A stretch of 64,000 nt of DNA from Lotus japonicus (Eukaryota; Streptophyta; Magnoliopsida; Fabales; Fabaceae). Position 1 is the first letter of the stretch; every line of letters begins with the position of its first letter. A program made the translations under genes and the position numbers. The stretch is taken from contig NC_080044.1 in NCBI RefSeq assembly GCF_012489685.1, positions 25,400,369 to 25,464,368 of the forward strand, read 5' to 3'. A model generated the notes under the pieces. That model was not told where the DNA came from. It saw only the letters and a list, made by a program, of their open reading frames with translations, and made no database searches. This document shows positions 45,174 through 56,506 of this stretch, piece after piece.

Positions 45174-48100
45174 TCAATTTCGAGTTAACAAACCCTTCAC
45201 CAAGAAGATCCCCAAACAACCAACAGCCACTGCCAATATTAGATTAGGTCCAGTGGAATCTGAATAAGGAGCTACACTTTTTCTGTTGGTTCTTGTTTGA
45301 TGAGGCTTATCTCCCGTGTTTCCGCATAAAAGATTATTCAGATTGTCCAACTGATGAATGATCTGACGCTGACCCATTGCAATCTGATTACATACAGCAT
45401 TTATTGACATCAATCGAGAACTGATGCAGTATTCATTAGAGTTATGCCCCTCACCTCACCAATTCAGAAAGATTATATGAATTTACCAGCACATGCTTCA
45501 AGTGAATGATAAATTCTATTTTTATAGAAGCAGTAGTACAGTCTGAATTTTGTCAAAACATAAACCAGAAACAACTGGTAAGCATTAAAGCTAAAATGAC
45601 TGAGACAAGCCCTATATCAGACAATTTCAGAACTATTCAATCTTATAAATCTGCCAAAAACATCTTAATGGTATCTGCTATATTTTTCCTTTTAATAATA
45701 ATCATACATAGGTAAGAAATCCCTGTACCAGGAAAGGAGATCGTTTAATTGTATTCACTAACTTATCTCAGGCCAAATCAATGCCTATTTTTATTATATA
45801 ACACTACCAAGGTAAGTTAATGACTTTTGGTAAGTTAACCACCATTAAAAGCACATTTTTTAGCTCAATTGTACTTTTTGTCCCTCAACTATAGCTTTGT
45901 GTGGTTTTGATCCCTTAATAATTTTTTGTAGTAAATTTAATCGCTCGAATTTAAAATTGTTATATACAACCAAGTCCCCATCACTTTTATTCTAGTTAAA
46001 ATTATTATTATCTAAGTGAAGTAACTTCAAATTGATTCAATTAAATCATGTTAAACATTCTCCTACTCAAATTAAACTGGCAAACTAAAATGTTAAATTG
46101 AGATATGCTACCAACACTCACTTTGACACTCTTTCCAACCGTCTCTCTTTCATTAGTTGAAATCCACGTAGGGTCCACTAAATTATATGGGCCCCACTCC
46201 CAATTTTGTGTGACCTGCATAAATTTTAACCAATAAAAGAGAGTTGGAAAGAAAGTGTTAGAGTGAGTGTTGGTAGCACTGTTGTATTAGATTCGACTTA
46301 AAATTGAGGAATTGTCAAATTTCTCCTCTCTAAACCTCTTTCTCACATCACATAAAATCCTTAAAATTTTATTTTTCACCAAATTTTAAACTATAAAATT
46401 AGAAATAAAAAATACTTGAATACAAAATGAAGATTTAAGAAATTTTAGTATATGAAAAATAACAGAATGACCAAATTTGCTTAACTTTAAAAGTAGAGGG
46501 ACTTAATTAGTTCAAAAAACTAGAGGGACCAAACTCGCACATAGTCCAAACTAGATGGACTAAAAGTGCAATTAAACATTTTATTAAAAAAAAATATGCT
46601 ATCTTCCACTCCCATTGCATAACATTTATCTTGAGAAATTCCAATTAAATGTCACTAGAACATTTCCTTTCTACAACCTTCTACTATTTAATCTATTTTT
46701 GGTTCCTAAAGTTAAGATTTACAAATCTTCCTCATTGAGAGAATTGTGTATAATGGAAACCATCAAACTTATCCTTCAATGCTGAAAGTAAAATAGGATA
46801 TAAGAATATGAAAAGATACCTCATCTGCTAATGGTGTCTCCTTGGCGAACTGTGTTGGGGACGAGGAATTTGGAATGATAGGTCTAGTTAGTGAACGATT
46901 ATTCCAACTAGTGATGGAGTGAGAGGTGGGAGCAGAACCATTGCAGGCCTCAGCTTGCAGGACAATATTTTGTTGGCTTGCACAATTTTTCTTGATAGTT
47001 AACTTGGAGTTCAGCTCTTGAATTTGATTTGTAAACTCATCCATTCTATCATTTAAGGAAGAAATTTGTTCTGAAAGTATTGTAATGGCCCCCTGCCAAG
47101 TGCCCAATGATTATGAAAATGAAGCTAAAAAATAGCCAATTCATTTCAGGATGGTCAGCTAGAAAGGTGATATTCAAATCAGAATATCAACAAGAATAAA
47201 AATTACCACAATTAAATGAACATACCTGATTTGCCAGATTTGTGACTGAATCTGAATTATCTCTTTCATGAAGCACTCGATTGTTGGAAACATATCCAGT
47301 TACTTTGGCTTGATTTTTATCCCTTTGATTTGTACATGACTGTGACATATCACTGTTGAAGTTGAAGAAACACATCAGCCTTTTCATTTGTTAAATGCAG
47401 AAGAGCTATGTTGCACAGATACGGGCACCGTTACGGCTACGAAATTTAAGAAAAAACTAAAGTACTGGTGTACGAATATATGTATGTATGTGAATTTTAT
47501 TTTAATATGAATAAATTAATGAATTTCATAACACCTTAACAATACTATTAGATATCTTGTATCTTGTAAATAGGTAGGATGTCTTGTACTAACTGTAATT
47601 AGGTAACGTTATGATAGAACCCTGATATTATTGAATGAAGAAATATACAAGATTGCTGAGATATTCGAGAATCTCAGCCACCCTCCCTAATTCCGAATCC
47701 AAATGATCCAAAGGATAGCTAACTCCCGCTAACCCACTCTTATTTATAGACTAACTGTCAAACTATCTAAGTACCTATCACATAATTAGAGCTAATAAAG
47801 GTTTGAGCAATAGTCATATCATAAGCTAGCTTTTGGTGTAGAGTTAAGTCTTAGCCTAAATTCAAGATGATATCAGATCCTATTCTAGATCTAATAACGA
47901 GCCACCGACAGCAATTCAAAAGCCAACCTAGCCCGAAAATTTCCTAGTGCAATCAACTTGACCACGACTTTAAAAAGTGCAATATAAATAAGTCCTACAA
48001 TCTACAAGCACCAAAGTTCAAATCTTGGCCAGGATGGGGTGTCTCGCAGTCCCACATCAACTAGAGACATGGCCAAATTATAGATTATAAAGGTCAAGAG

Positions 48101-51100
48101 AGTCCTCATCTCATGAGCTAGCTTTCGGTGTGGAGTTCGGCCTATACCATATTCAGGACATCTTTTTGGAGAAGGCATATGATATGGCTCCTAAAGAGGC
48201 TTTGTGGAAGACTCCAGAGAAAAAGTTTGCATTGTCCACAATCAAGCAGTTACTGAAGTCATGACCAATGTGAAAACATGAAGTGGGGCAATAGAAGACT
48301 TCCACGTAACTATATGTTCGCATTCTGCACCAATGGTCAACTTTAATCCCTTGTCTTCTGATCTTGGTTCTAGAAGTGGTACTTGACAGATCCAAGAGTC
48401 AGTTATGGTGCAAATGATATGTGTTAGAAAGAAAGTAAATAGGGTAATTATAGATATATATATTTTCATGTAAATATAGTAATTAGGCTAATGATAATCT
48501 TCGTATCTATAATGTCTATGTATATATATCTGTTTGTGTAGGTTCATAATTCTCCTAGTCTCAACAATACCATCATATTTGAGGAGGTTAAGTTAATTGT
48601 ATTCCTTGCTTCCTCAACTCCAATGTTTTATAACAAAAGAAAACACATATATTGCCACTTTATTGCAGAAAATACTTAAACTGAGAGGGAATAACTATTT
48701 ACTTCATTAGTTCCAATTACCATTTCTCATATGTTTTCATTACCTGTTTGAGAGAACTTCAAATAAGCTACAATTGTAATGAGCTTAGTGCTCAAACTTA
48801 CGGATTTTTCAAAAATATATAAATTGTGTCTAAATTAATTGTATAGGCTAATGAAATTATTTAACTGTCGTGATTAGGATATTCTAGATCTTCTGTACTT
48901 ATTATTATAAATCAATATAATTCACATTGCATGTATTCAAAAAATCTCCTATTTTTCTCTTCTCTCAATACTCAAAAGCAGAAAGCATATATAGACTGTA
49001 AATATTCACCTCCTTATACGCCTATGTCTTACGTGAAGCGCGTTAGTAGAGGCTTTAAAGAGTGCTTCTTTGGGGCTTGACATCAAATCCTCATCAAGTC
49101 TAAGCTTTGTCCTTAAATCATCTGGCATGGCCTGTGGAATATTTAGACAAAGAAAGCTAATATAGGATTAGGTATTAGCATATTGAAAGTTGCCATACCA
49201 CAACACCATTTACAAGCTTTTCAAGTTGAATCTGTTGAATGTAGGTACGGGGAATGTAAGAACCTTCAAGACCCATCTGTTGTGCTATGTATATCACAAC
49301 TAAGCGATCTCTTCCTTGTACCTATTTATTATTAAGTTACAACAAACAGGTTAAACATGTAATCTGCAATCAATCAAAAATTAAATATAAAAACTAAAAA
49401 GTAAATGAAGGAACTAAATGTCAAACATGAAAAATGATAAACCGGTAGAAGATATGTCAATAGTGTATATAAGTATACTTTTTATGAGGTAGAATCATGT
49501 AATTAGTACTTCAATGAATATATATTATAGCTTTACTATTTAATTGAGACATGCGGATTTAGTCATATGCTCTCTTACTTTGCTCTTTTCCTCTCTCTAT
49601 ATCATGAAACATATATGGAATGTTCACGTAAACACCAAATCAAAAACAGCAGAAAATTTTCAGCAAATGTAAGAACTTTTAGTCCGATAATGTCAATGAA
49701 GTTGAAATAGTAAAATCATATTGTAAACTTATTCTAACATTACCTGAACATAATGTCGATTAAGTTGCTCAAGCCAATCTAGTTTCACACAAACCCTATC
49801 ATCCGATAATACACGGCTGCTTCTTTTAAGGATAGTTGCTATTGTGTATCCTAGGGCCATTAGTCCACCAAGGAGACGAACACTAACTGCGAAAGTAATT
49901 CTTGGTGATATGATAAATGGATTGTTTGTCACCCATTCCTGAAAATATAAACCATGAATTAGTTTACCCAAGGTAACAAGATCATATTCCATGAATCAAG
50001 TAAAGGAACTAACAACGTATAATATTCCAAGAATATGGAGTTCTTGATAGCACACAAACCCTATGAAATATCTATTAAACTTCGTGCTACATAAATTCCA
50101 AATTTTACTAAAGGAAAAGACCATCGGCCATGAAAAGTCACCGAAAGTACTTAATAGAATTTGGAAATTGGAAGGCCTAACTCAATCCAAAAACTCGCTC
50201 AAGAGTTGAGGATTGTCTTCCCATATATAAGGGTTATCTTGGCCATATCTCTAGTCAATGTGGGACTTCTCAACACCCCCTCACGCCCAGGGCTATATAT
50301 GTGGAGCGTGGGACATGCACGAATGAACATCTGCGGGTGCCCGATATACAGGTGCTTTCCACTTAACGGATCTAGGACAGGCTCAGATACCATAATAGAA
50401 TTTGGAAGGCCTAACTCAACCCAAAAACTAGCTCAAGAGTTGAGGATTGCCTTCCCATATATAAGGGCTATCTTGGTCATATCTCTAGTCAATATGGAAC
50501 TTCTCAACAGTATTTCTACCACAACCTCTTCGCTGAATAAAATAAAAATTAGAGAAATAGAAGAACAGGAAATGTTTCCGTTATATATTCAAACAGGAAA
50601 GCAGCAGATATTCATCAGCACACCAAACTTTACGAAGGGTTTGGAAAAGACAAAAGAAATAGATTTTGTGACAATATGCTCCCGTCTGTGGTAACCTTGT
50701 GTGCCTAGCAAGTATTATGAATGAATTTTTAAACATAATTTTCACTTTACGTAGTCAAGTAGGAAAGAATTATTTTCTTTCCTTACGCAGAAGGCCAAAC
50801 AGTAAAGTTAAGAGTGTTTTGGCCAGACGTTCACAGGTCTTGGAAAGGATAGATACTGATTTCACTTCTATATTTTGCATCTGTGCTTGCACTTCTGGTG
50901 ATCCTCCACTCCAGTAATTATTTTTATTTTCAATTTTAACTTAATGATTGAAATTATAGATAAAAAATCTCTTATAAAACACTGAATTTGAACACGGCAT
51001 TGCATAATTCCATTTCAGTCTCAGTTAGGTGGAAATATATTTCACTATAATGATTACACATAATAATGGTTAAAATTTATATATATGTACAGTTGCTAAG

Positions 51101-54100
51101 GTTAACAGAGGTACTGGTTATGAATGAGACAATGACATTTTAGAAGTTACACACAACCATTCTTATTTCCAGATATTAAAGAAAATTCAGGATCTCATTC
51201 ATGACTTCAATTTCTAGATATTAAAGAAGATATAATGTTAGATGTTGGATTATGATCTCAGTCCCAAAAGTTTAAGGATCAGGTTAATTACAGTTTGCTG
51301 ATTAAATTCTGTTGATTTTGTTCTATTTACATAATTTGTTTCGCTAACTTTTAATTATAAATAAGGGCCCGTTTGATTTCTATTTTCATTTTCTGTTTTC
51401 ATTTTTAATTACAATATCCTCACATTGTTTTCACCCTGTTTCTTGTTTTTAAAGTTTTATATGGGAACGGTGAAAACAGAAAACAAAGCAAAAACATGGT
51501 AGCAGGTCTGTAATTAAAACTGAAAAAAAATGAAAATAGTATAGAAACTACACAGGCCCTAAGGAAGGGTAGTTCCGAAAATTTTCAAGTCTGTTGTGTG
51601 TTGCCTTAATCAGGGGACATAGTGCTGGAAATAGCGAGAATTAGTTGAAGCCCTGTTGCCATCTTCTGTCCCAAATATTCCTATGCTTTTAGTAACTCTT
51701 GAATAAATAAAATATCATAATTTTCCTCTTACAAATAAGCAAGGTACTAAATAAGGATACCCTACTTGTGATGCAGCAAACTAAATAGGAATTTTGGTTA
51801 TGCACCAATTTCAATTAAATATCTTTATGATGTCCTTAAAAGCAAATCCAAAATCGAACATTGAATGCACAACTAGAGCAAACAACTCTTCAGAATTTTT
51901 TTTTAAAAAAGGAACTAAAACTGGATGAGGCAAACCTCAAACATGAGATTGTATTTCCCATCCTTATTCCGCATCCGTAAATATGATTGACAGCTTTCCG
52001 GATCTTCACCAGGTGGTAGAAGATATATGTCATAAGTCTGCTCAGTTGTTTCCTCAAAATCTTCAGAGAGAACAGCTTTAATTTGATCCACTGTTACATT
52101 TCTGGCTGACTAGAACAAATTACAGAACTGATCACTACCTCTCATTGCATCAACAGTCACAAGTCACAACCATCAGGAACTAACACCACTTTCCCTGACA
52201 AAACTCAGAAGTGTAATTAAAAGTTAAAACCATATTATATGTTCACTAACCTTTAATATGTAAGTAGGGCTCTGGAATCCAATAAACGGATTGAACTTGT
52301 TGATGATTTTTATATGTGCTGTCTGCAGATCAGGTTCAATAAAAGCCTTGTACATAGGATATACCTGAAGAAGAAGAAAACTAAGGGATTTTTCAAACAC
52401 AATCACCTCCAAATCTATATAAATAATGAAGGAAATAGAGAAAAAAGTATGCACCGTCTCAGATATTTGATGAATAATTTCTTCAGGTTCTTGACCAGCA
52501 CGTTGTATATCACGTATAACTCGTTTAACAAGGTCAAGGTGAACGCCGCCTGTTACAGATACTCGAAGGTCCAATAGAAGCCTCAACTTCTCACTCAATG
52601 CATAAATGCCCTCTATAATCACAATTCGAGAGCTTGGCACATCTACTGTCCTGGAAACAAGATCTGTCATATATTGATATATTGTATTATATAAAATTGA
52701 AGGCTCATTATCCAAAATGAAGTAATGGGGCATTCCAAATCAATTGAAATAAATTTTGACATAGCAAACTTAGTATTTGGTATCTCTATACTCTGTATTA
52801 TTTTAAGCATAATAATGTTGGCTGACCTCTGACCAAGTCAAAACTTTAAGAATCAAAGAAAAATATGCCAAAGTTTTTAGATACTATAAGTAGCTTAGAA
52901 TTAACCTGTATCCTGTACGTGAACTGGATTTGAAATCATATATAGGAACTTGCACTGGCTTTCCTTCCTTTAAATCACGTATATTTCGGAGCAATGTTTC
53001 ATAATCTGTTACGCGTGGATCTGCTCAAAGAGATATAAGGTGAGAATATTGTCCTAGCTTCTAACTGTAAGCCTATGTCAAAATATCGCATAGTAACCAA
53101 AGTATGAAAGTGATACACAGACATATTATTCTATGGATTAGGTCAATCTTCACAATAGCATACAAATTTTAAGCATAAGCTACTTTTTAATGCTTCAACT
53201 TTATGTTGTTTACCTCAAATTTCCTTTGTTTCATTTTTAAGGTTTTTCTATGTGATACGTCAATGAAAAGCATGTGACATTTTATTCTTGGTACAAAAAC
53301 TTGCATATGACATTTTAATGAAGACTTGACGTTAAGGTTATTTTGGCCCTGAAATATTGGGCTAGTTTTTAGAAACCCTTAGTACAAGTAATCTGTTACA
53401 CAGAGAAGAAAATTGGGAAATTAATTGAAACAAACAAAGAAAAGAACAATTTTATTGAATGATTGAGTATAGGTTTTCTCCAAAAAAAATTCTAAAATAA
53501 CAAAATGAATCTTTCTATCCTTATTTCACCTATTTATATACGATATCCCCGCCTCTAACTATCTTACTTCTCTAATTGTTCCTAACCGAATACATTCTAA
53601 CTGACTACTAGCCCTTTGAAATGCTCCATAGAAGGAATGCTAAAGAATGTGCTATTAGAGTAAATCAATAGCATATACGTTTAGTTGTAGTTTGCCTCCT
53701 GATAATGCACCACAGAAAGAATGCAAAAGTATGATAAAGAAAGATCCAATGAGAAATTACCATCAAAGTTTCCATCAACAATTTGACTAGAGTCATTGTA
53801 ATTGTCCATTGAAATGACTGCAATGCCTGGCAAGATGTTGAGTATCTTTTCAGTAAATGCAGTCTTCCCAGCCCCTGAAGGACCTGCCACCCCTACCAAT
53901 ATTATTCCATCATTCTTTTGGACCAACAATTGGCATGCGTGGAATACTACGAAATACCCCTTCTCAAATGATAATTGGTCATGGATTGGAGCAACCTCAT
54001 AGCGATCAGAGTGTTTCCTTTTAACCAAGCGAACTTGATCTCTTATGAGACCAAGACAGCAATCAGCACCAGAATTATCTTGTGCCATAGCAGGAATGTT

Positions 54101-54109
54101 GATTTCCAT
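45174..54109 (-). CDS. TTM2: Triphosphate tunnel metalloenzyme, TTM1/TTM2 type (uridine kinase-like + CYTH)
   Basis: Eleven coding exons (minus): 54109-53761, 53020-52906, 52650-52455, 52364-52251, 52109-51936, 49938-49744, 49321-49199, 49131-49010, 47352-47226, 47092-46820, 45383-45174. All junctions are GT-AG and keep frame, giving 665 residues, as in Arabidopsis TTM1/TTM2. Walker A GVAGPSGAGKT (73-83) and MDNYND (101-106) mark the P-loop kinase-like domain (to ~220). The CYTH/tunnel domain follows (YDIYLLPPGEDPESC, LRMRNKDGKY, ISPRITFAVSVRLLGG). Next come a coiled coil (LSEQISSLNDRMDEF, ~510-535) and a C-terminal membrane segment (644-662). Arabidopsis homologues are tail-anchored mitochondrial outer-membrane pyrophosphatases affecting senescence (TTM1) and defence (TTM2). 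An alternative ATG is at 54088. Which paralogue this is remains open. Confidence 0.93.
45855..46580. mobile_element. Mutator-like element in TTM intron 10
   Basis: The ends (left CTCAATTGTACTTTTTGTCC; right, minus, TTTAATTGCACTTTTAGTCC) are inverted and resemble plant MULE termini. The interior is non-coding and hosts a second MITE at 46106-46278. Exact ends and target duplication are not resolved. Confidence 0.55.
46106..46278. mobile_element. MITE nested in the intron-10 element
   Basis: Perfectly inverted 16-bp termini (TGCTACCAACACTCAC) are followed by further near-inverted sequence (CACTCTTTCCAAC against GTTGGAAAGAAAGTG). Length about 173 bp. A decayed relative is at 27497-27655. Confidence 0.75.
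47760..48165 (+). mobile_element. Decayed TRIM-like repeat in TTM intron 8
   Basis: Two related stretches (about 47765-47868 and 48045-48160) share CATGAGCTAGCTTTYGGTGT-type words. The first is followed by a degenerate primer site (TGATATCAGATCC). This fits an old TRIM, but the ends are unclear. Confidence 0.4.
48158..48410 (+). pseudogene. RTE-type LINE reverse transcriptase remnant in TTM intron 8
   Basis: In shifting frames the plus strand reads LEKAYDMAPKEALWK, EKK, MTNVKT, GAIEDFHVTI and HSAP, following the order of plant RTE-type RT (LEKAYDRVP...EDFPVTIGLHQGS). It has stops and frameshifts and covers only a small part of RT. Confidence 0.6.
50152..50509 (-). mobile_element. TRIM retrotransposon in TTM intron 5
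   Basis: Terminal repeats 50152-50275 and 50393-50509 run on the minus strand (TGTTGAGAAGT ... TTCTATTA). The right one is followed (minus) by the primer-site-like TGGTATCTGAGCC. GTACT and GTATT flank the ends, an imperfect 5-bp duplication. The interior is only ~117 bp. An open frame across it is coincidental. Confidence 0.8.
51365..51559. mobile_element. Tourist-like MITE in TTM intron 5
   Basis: The 195-bp element has ends GGGCCCGTTTGATTTCTAT and (minus) GGGCCTGTGTAGTTTCTAT, and TAA flanks on both sides (51362-51364 and 51560-51562). Confidence 0.75.
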
Positions 54110-55145
54110 CTAAATAAAACAAACAAACAAGAAACCCTGTTTAAATATCAAATATGCAAAATAAAATAAACCACATAGAAATATTCGTATTTCCTACACC
54201 AGAAGGATTTTCAGATTTCAATATAATTTTCACAAACTGAATGGTCCTTTTTCTTTCGGCTATCCCTTACGTCCTAAAAACCCTAGTCAAGCAACAACAG
54301 AATGACATTGCTAATTGAAATTCTGTATGAACTGCATAGAATTGTAGAAGGATAACTGGTCAAGTAAAACGATTAATACTTTCTTGTATCAAGTGAACCA
54401 AGACAACGTGATGTCATTGCTTCCATCGTTATGTGAATTCTTCTCAAAAGTCAAAACTAGAGATTCATCCATAAATACAATAAGAGAGTAAATTTGAAGA
54501 CAGAAGCTAAGTGTCATTCAACCCATATTAATAATATGTAGAGGTAGAAGTAATGTAAGTAACAACTAATTTTAGAAACTTCTGTTGCTATATCTATTAC
54601 CCGTAAACTAGCCACGGGCCTTGAAGAACCTTCATATTATAAGAAATTGCAGTCATTATCACAACAACCCCCAAGCCCCAAATATAGGAAGTCCTCAATA
54701 AAGTGGAGGAAACTGATATCATAGTGAATCATAAAATCAAAGAAGAAACTTTCTGATACTAATAACCTCAAAAGAGTAAGGCCAAATTCAAGACCATTTT
54801 CTGGTCAAATTCAAACATTATGTTTAGAAAGTTGCCATAGAAACAATCAACAGAAGACTCTGATGAACACAAATCAAACTTTATGAGCATATTGCTCCTT
54901 CTTACCACTTACCACAATCAAATTTATCATAAAATTCAACATCCTAGACGACACCATCTTCGATACACGACCTAAAACGAAATAATCAGCATTTTGATTC
55001 ACAAACCAAAGGGGAAAAAGCACAACTCTTTAACAGAGGAAACCCCATAAATCAATGGCTAATAACAACCAAGGAGAGTGAGAATGAGAATGAGAATCAA
55101 AATGGATCCAACATACACATTTGTGATTATTATCGGAGCACTCAC

Positions 55146-55390
55146 CGTTCTCGTTAGCTCCCTCAATAAACAGTGAGTTTAGCGGTAGAACAACCTTGAA
55201 GCATGATCAATCTGCATTGGCTAAAGCGAGTAACAATGTATGGATCATGGAGAGAAGAAGAGGAAGAGATCAAGAGAACCGAACAAAACGTGAATTTCTA
55301 AAGAACCACGTGTGATTCAAATCCATCTTCCAATGGAAGATTTTTGCATGCAGAGCCCTGAGACAGACAAGTTGCTATGTCTGTGGACCG
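55146..55390 (-). promoter_or_regulatory. TTM 5' leader exon and promoter elements
   Basis: A good splice donor (GAACG|GTGAGTG, minus) at 55145 pairs with the acceptor TTTAG directly before the ATG at 54109, which implies a 5' UTR exon ending at 55146 and a leader intron 54110-55145. A G-box with ABRE context (CCACGTGTG, 55306-55314) and a TATA-like run (TTATATATAT, minus, near 55418) lie upstream. The transcription start is inferred, not seen. Confidence 0.5.
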
Positions 55391-55620
55391 TGGAGCTTCA
55401 TTGTTTTCCAGGAAATATATATAATCACTTCTTTTATAGGATATTCAATATCTCTATAATTTCTCTTTAATTTTCACTATCTCTTTTTTTTTTAGTTACA
55501 AAGAGGGGGTTAAACCCCATTTCATTTAGACGAGATTATTTTTACATACTCTAAAATATATATTTGCACTATCAAATAGGTGTTCCGTCTTTTCCTCAGT
55601 AACCAAAATGTAAAAGTAAC

Positions 55621-56457
55621 TGTTTGACTCTTGAGATCCTCGGAAGAGGCACTCTGTTGGCCCAAGATATCTGGCCCAAAAGGCACGAGGCAGTCGAAAA
55701 TGGACCAGAGGAAAAGAAAAAACGCCAAGTTAAAGAGGTAGTCGAATTCGACAAAGGGACATTGGCAACCGGTGCTAGAAACACGGGCACATTTAACACG
55801 TGCAGCATTGACTGAGTCAGTTTCTCACCACGATGGCTGAGTACGTGGCCAATAAGCGGTTAAAACAGTTGAAGAACACGATCTCCACCACTATGCAGGG
55901 AACTTCCGGGGCAAGCATCAGATCGTGGGGAGAAATCAGACCCACTAACCCATCCAATAAGGAAGAAAACCGCCAAGAACACGCGGGACATGAAGCTCTA
56001 TAAATAGGAGAATCCAAGTCAGAAAGAGGGTTCCCAACTCAGCTCTAAAAACTCACTAAAAAGCTTTCATGTCTGCATCAAAGAGACTCAACGAGCCTAA
56101 CGTGATCATGGAGGAGTACGTTGACGAACCAGCCATTTATGATTCCTGCACTTAGATTTTCGAATTTGTTGTTGTTACTGCTTTTGTTTTTGTTGGATTT
56201 GTTATCGAGTTTATCAATTGTACTTTGTGTAAAGCTTTTCAATTAGTGAACATTACTTTCAAGCATTTCTGATTGTCTTGCATTTTGTCCTCGAATCTTT
56301 ACTTCTTTTTATCCCTCGACACACGGCTGTCGAAAACCCCAATTTCACACACGCTTTGGCAAGACGTTTTCCCAAAAGAACCCTTAATTCGCAAAACTCT
56401 TAAACTTTTTCCAGTCGAACTCGGAAAATGTTTGTTTACTAAATATCACGGTAAACA
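55621..56457 (+). repeat. 5' LTR of Tat element
   Basis: 837 bp, TGTTT...AAACA inverted ends. A TATA box CTATAAATAGG (about 55998-56008) marks the element promoter, directed away from the TTM gene. Confidence 0.75.
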
Positions 56458-56460
56458 AAT

Positions 56461-56478
56461 TGGCACACCAGTGGGACC
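56461..56478 (+). promoter_or_regulatory. Primer-binding site of Tat element
   Basis: TGGCACACCAGTGGGACC lies 3 bp past the LTR, a form common in plant Tat elements; the tRNA is not assigned here. Confidence 0.7.
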
Positions 56479-56506
56479 GTTTTTGTGAAAACCAAGTTTT
56501 ACATAA

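Noticed and set aside
50161..50694. 177-codon open frame on the plus strand
   Set aside because: It reads through the two terminal repeats of a TRIM antisense to the element, inside a TTM intron, and repeats the same segment twice.
52224..52733. Single-exon kinase-like frame of 169 codons
   Set aside because: It merges two TTM exons (52650-52455 and 52364-52251) with the intron between them; the spliced gene model explains it.
54110..55145. Independent small gene in the TTM leader intron
   Set aside because: No open frame with protein-like composition; good donor and acceptor make it an intron.
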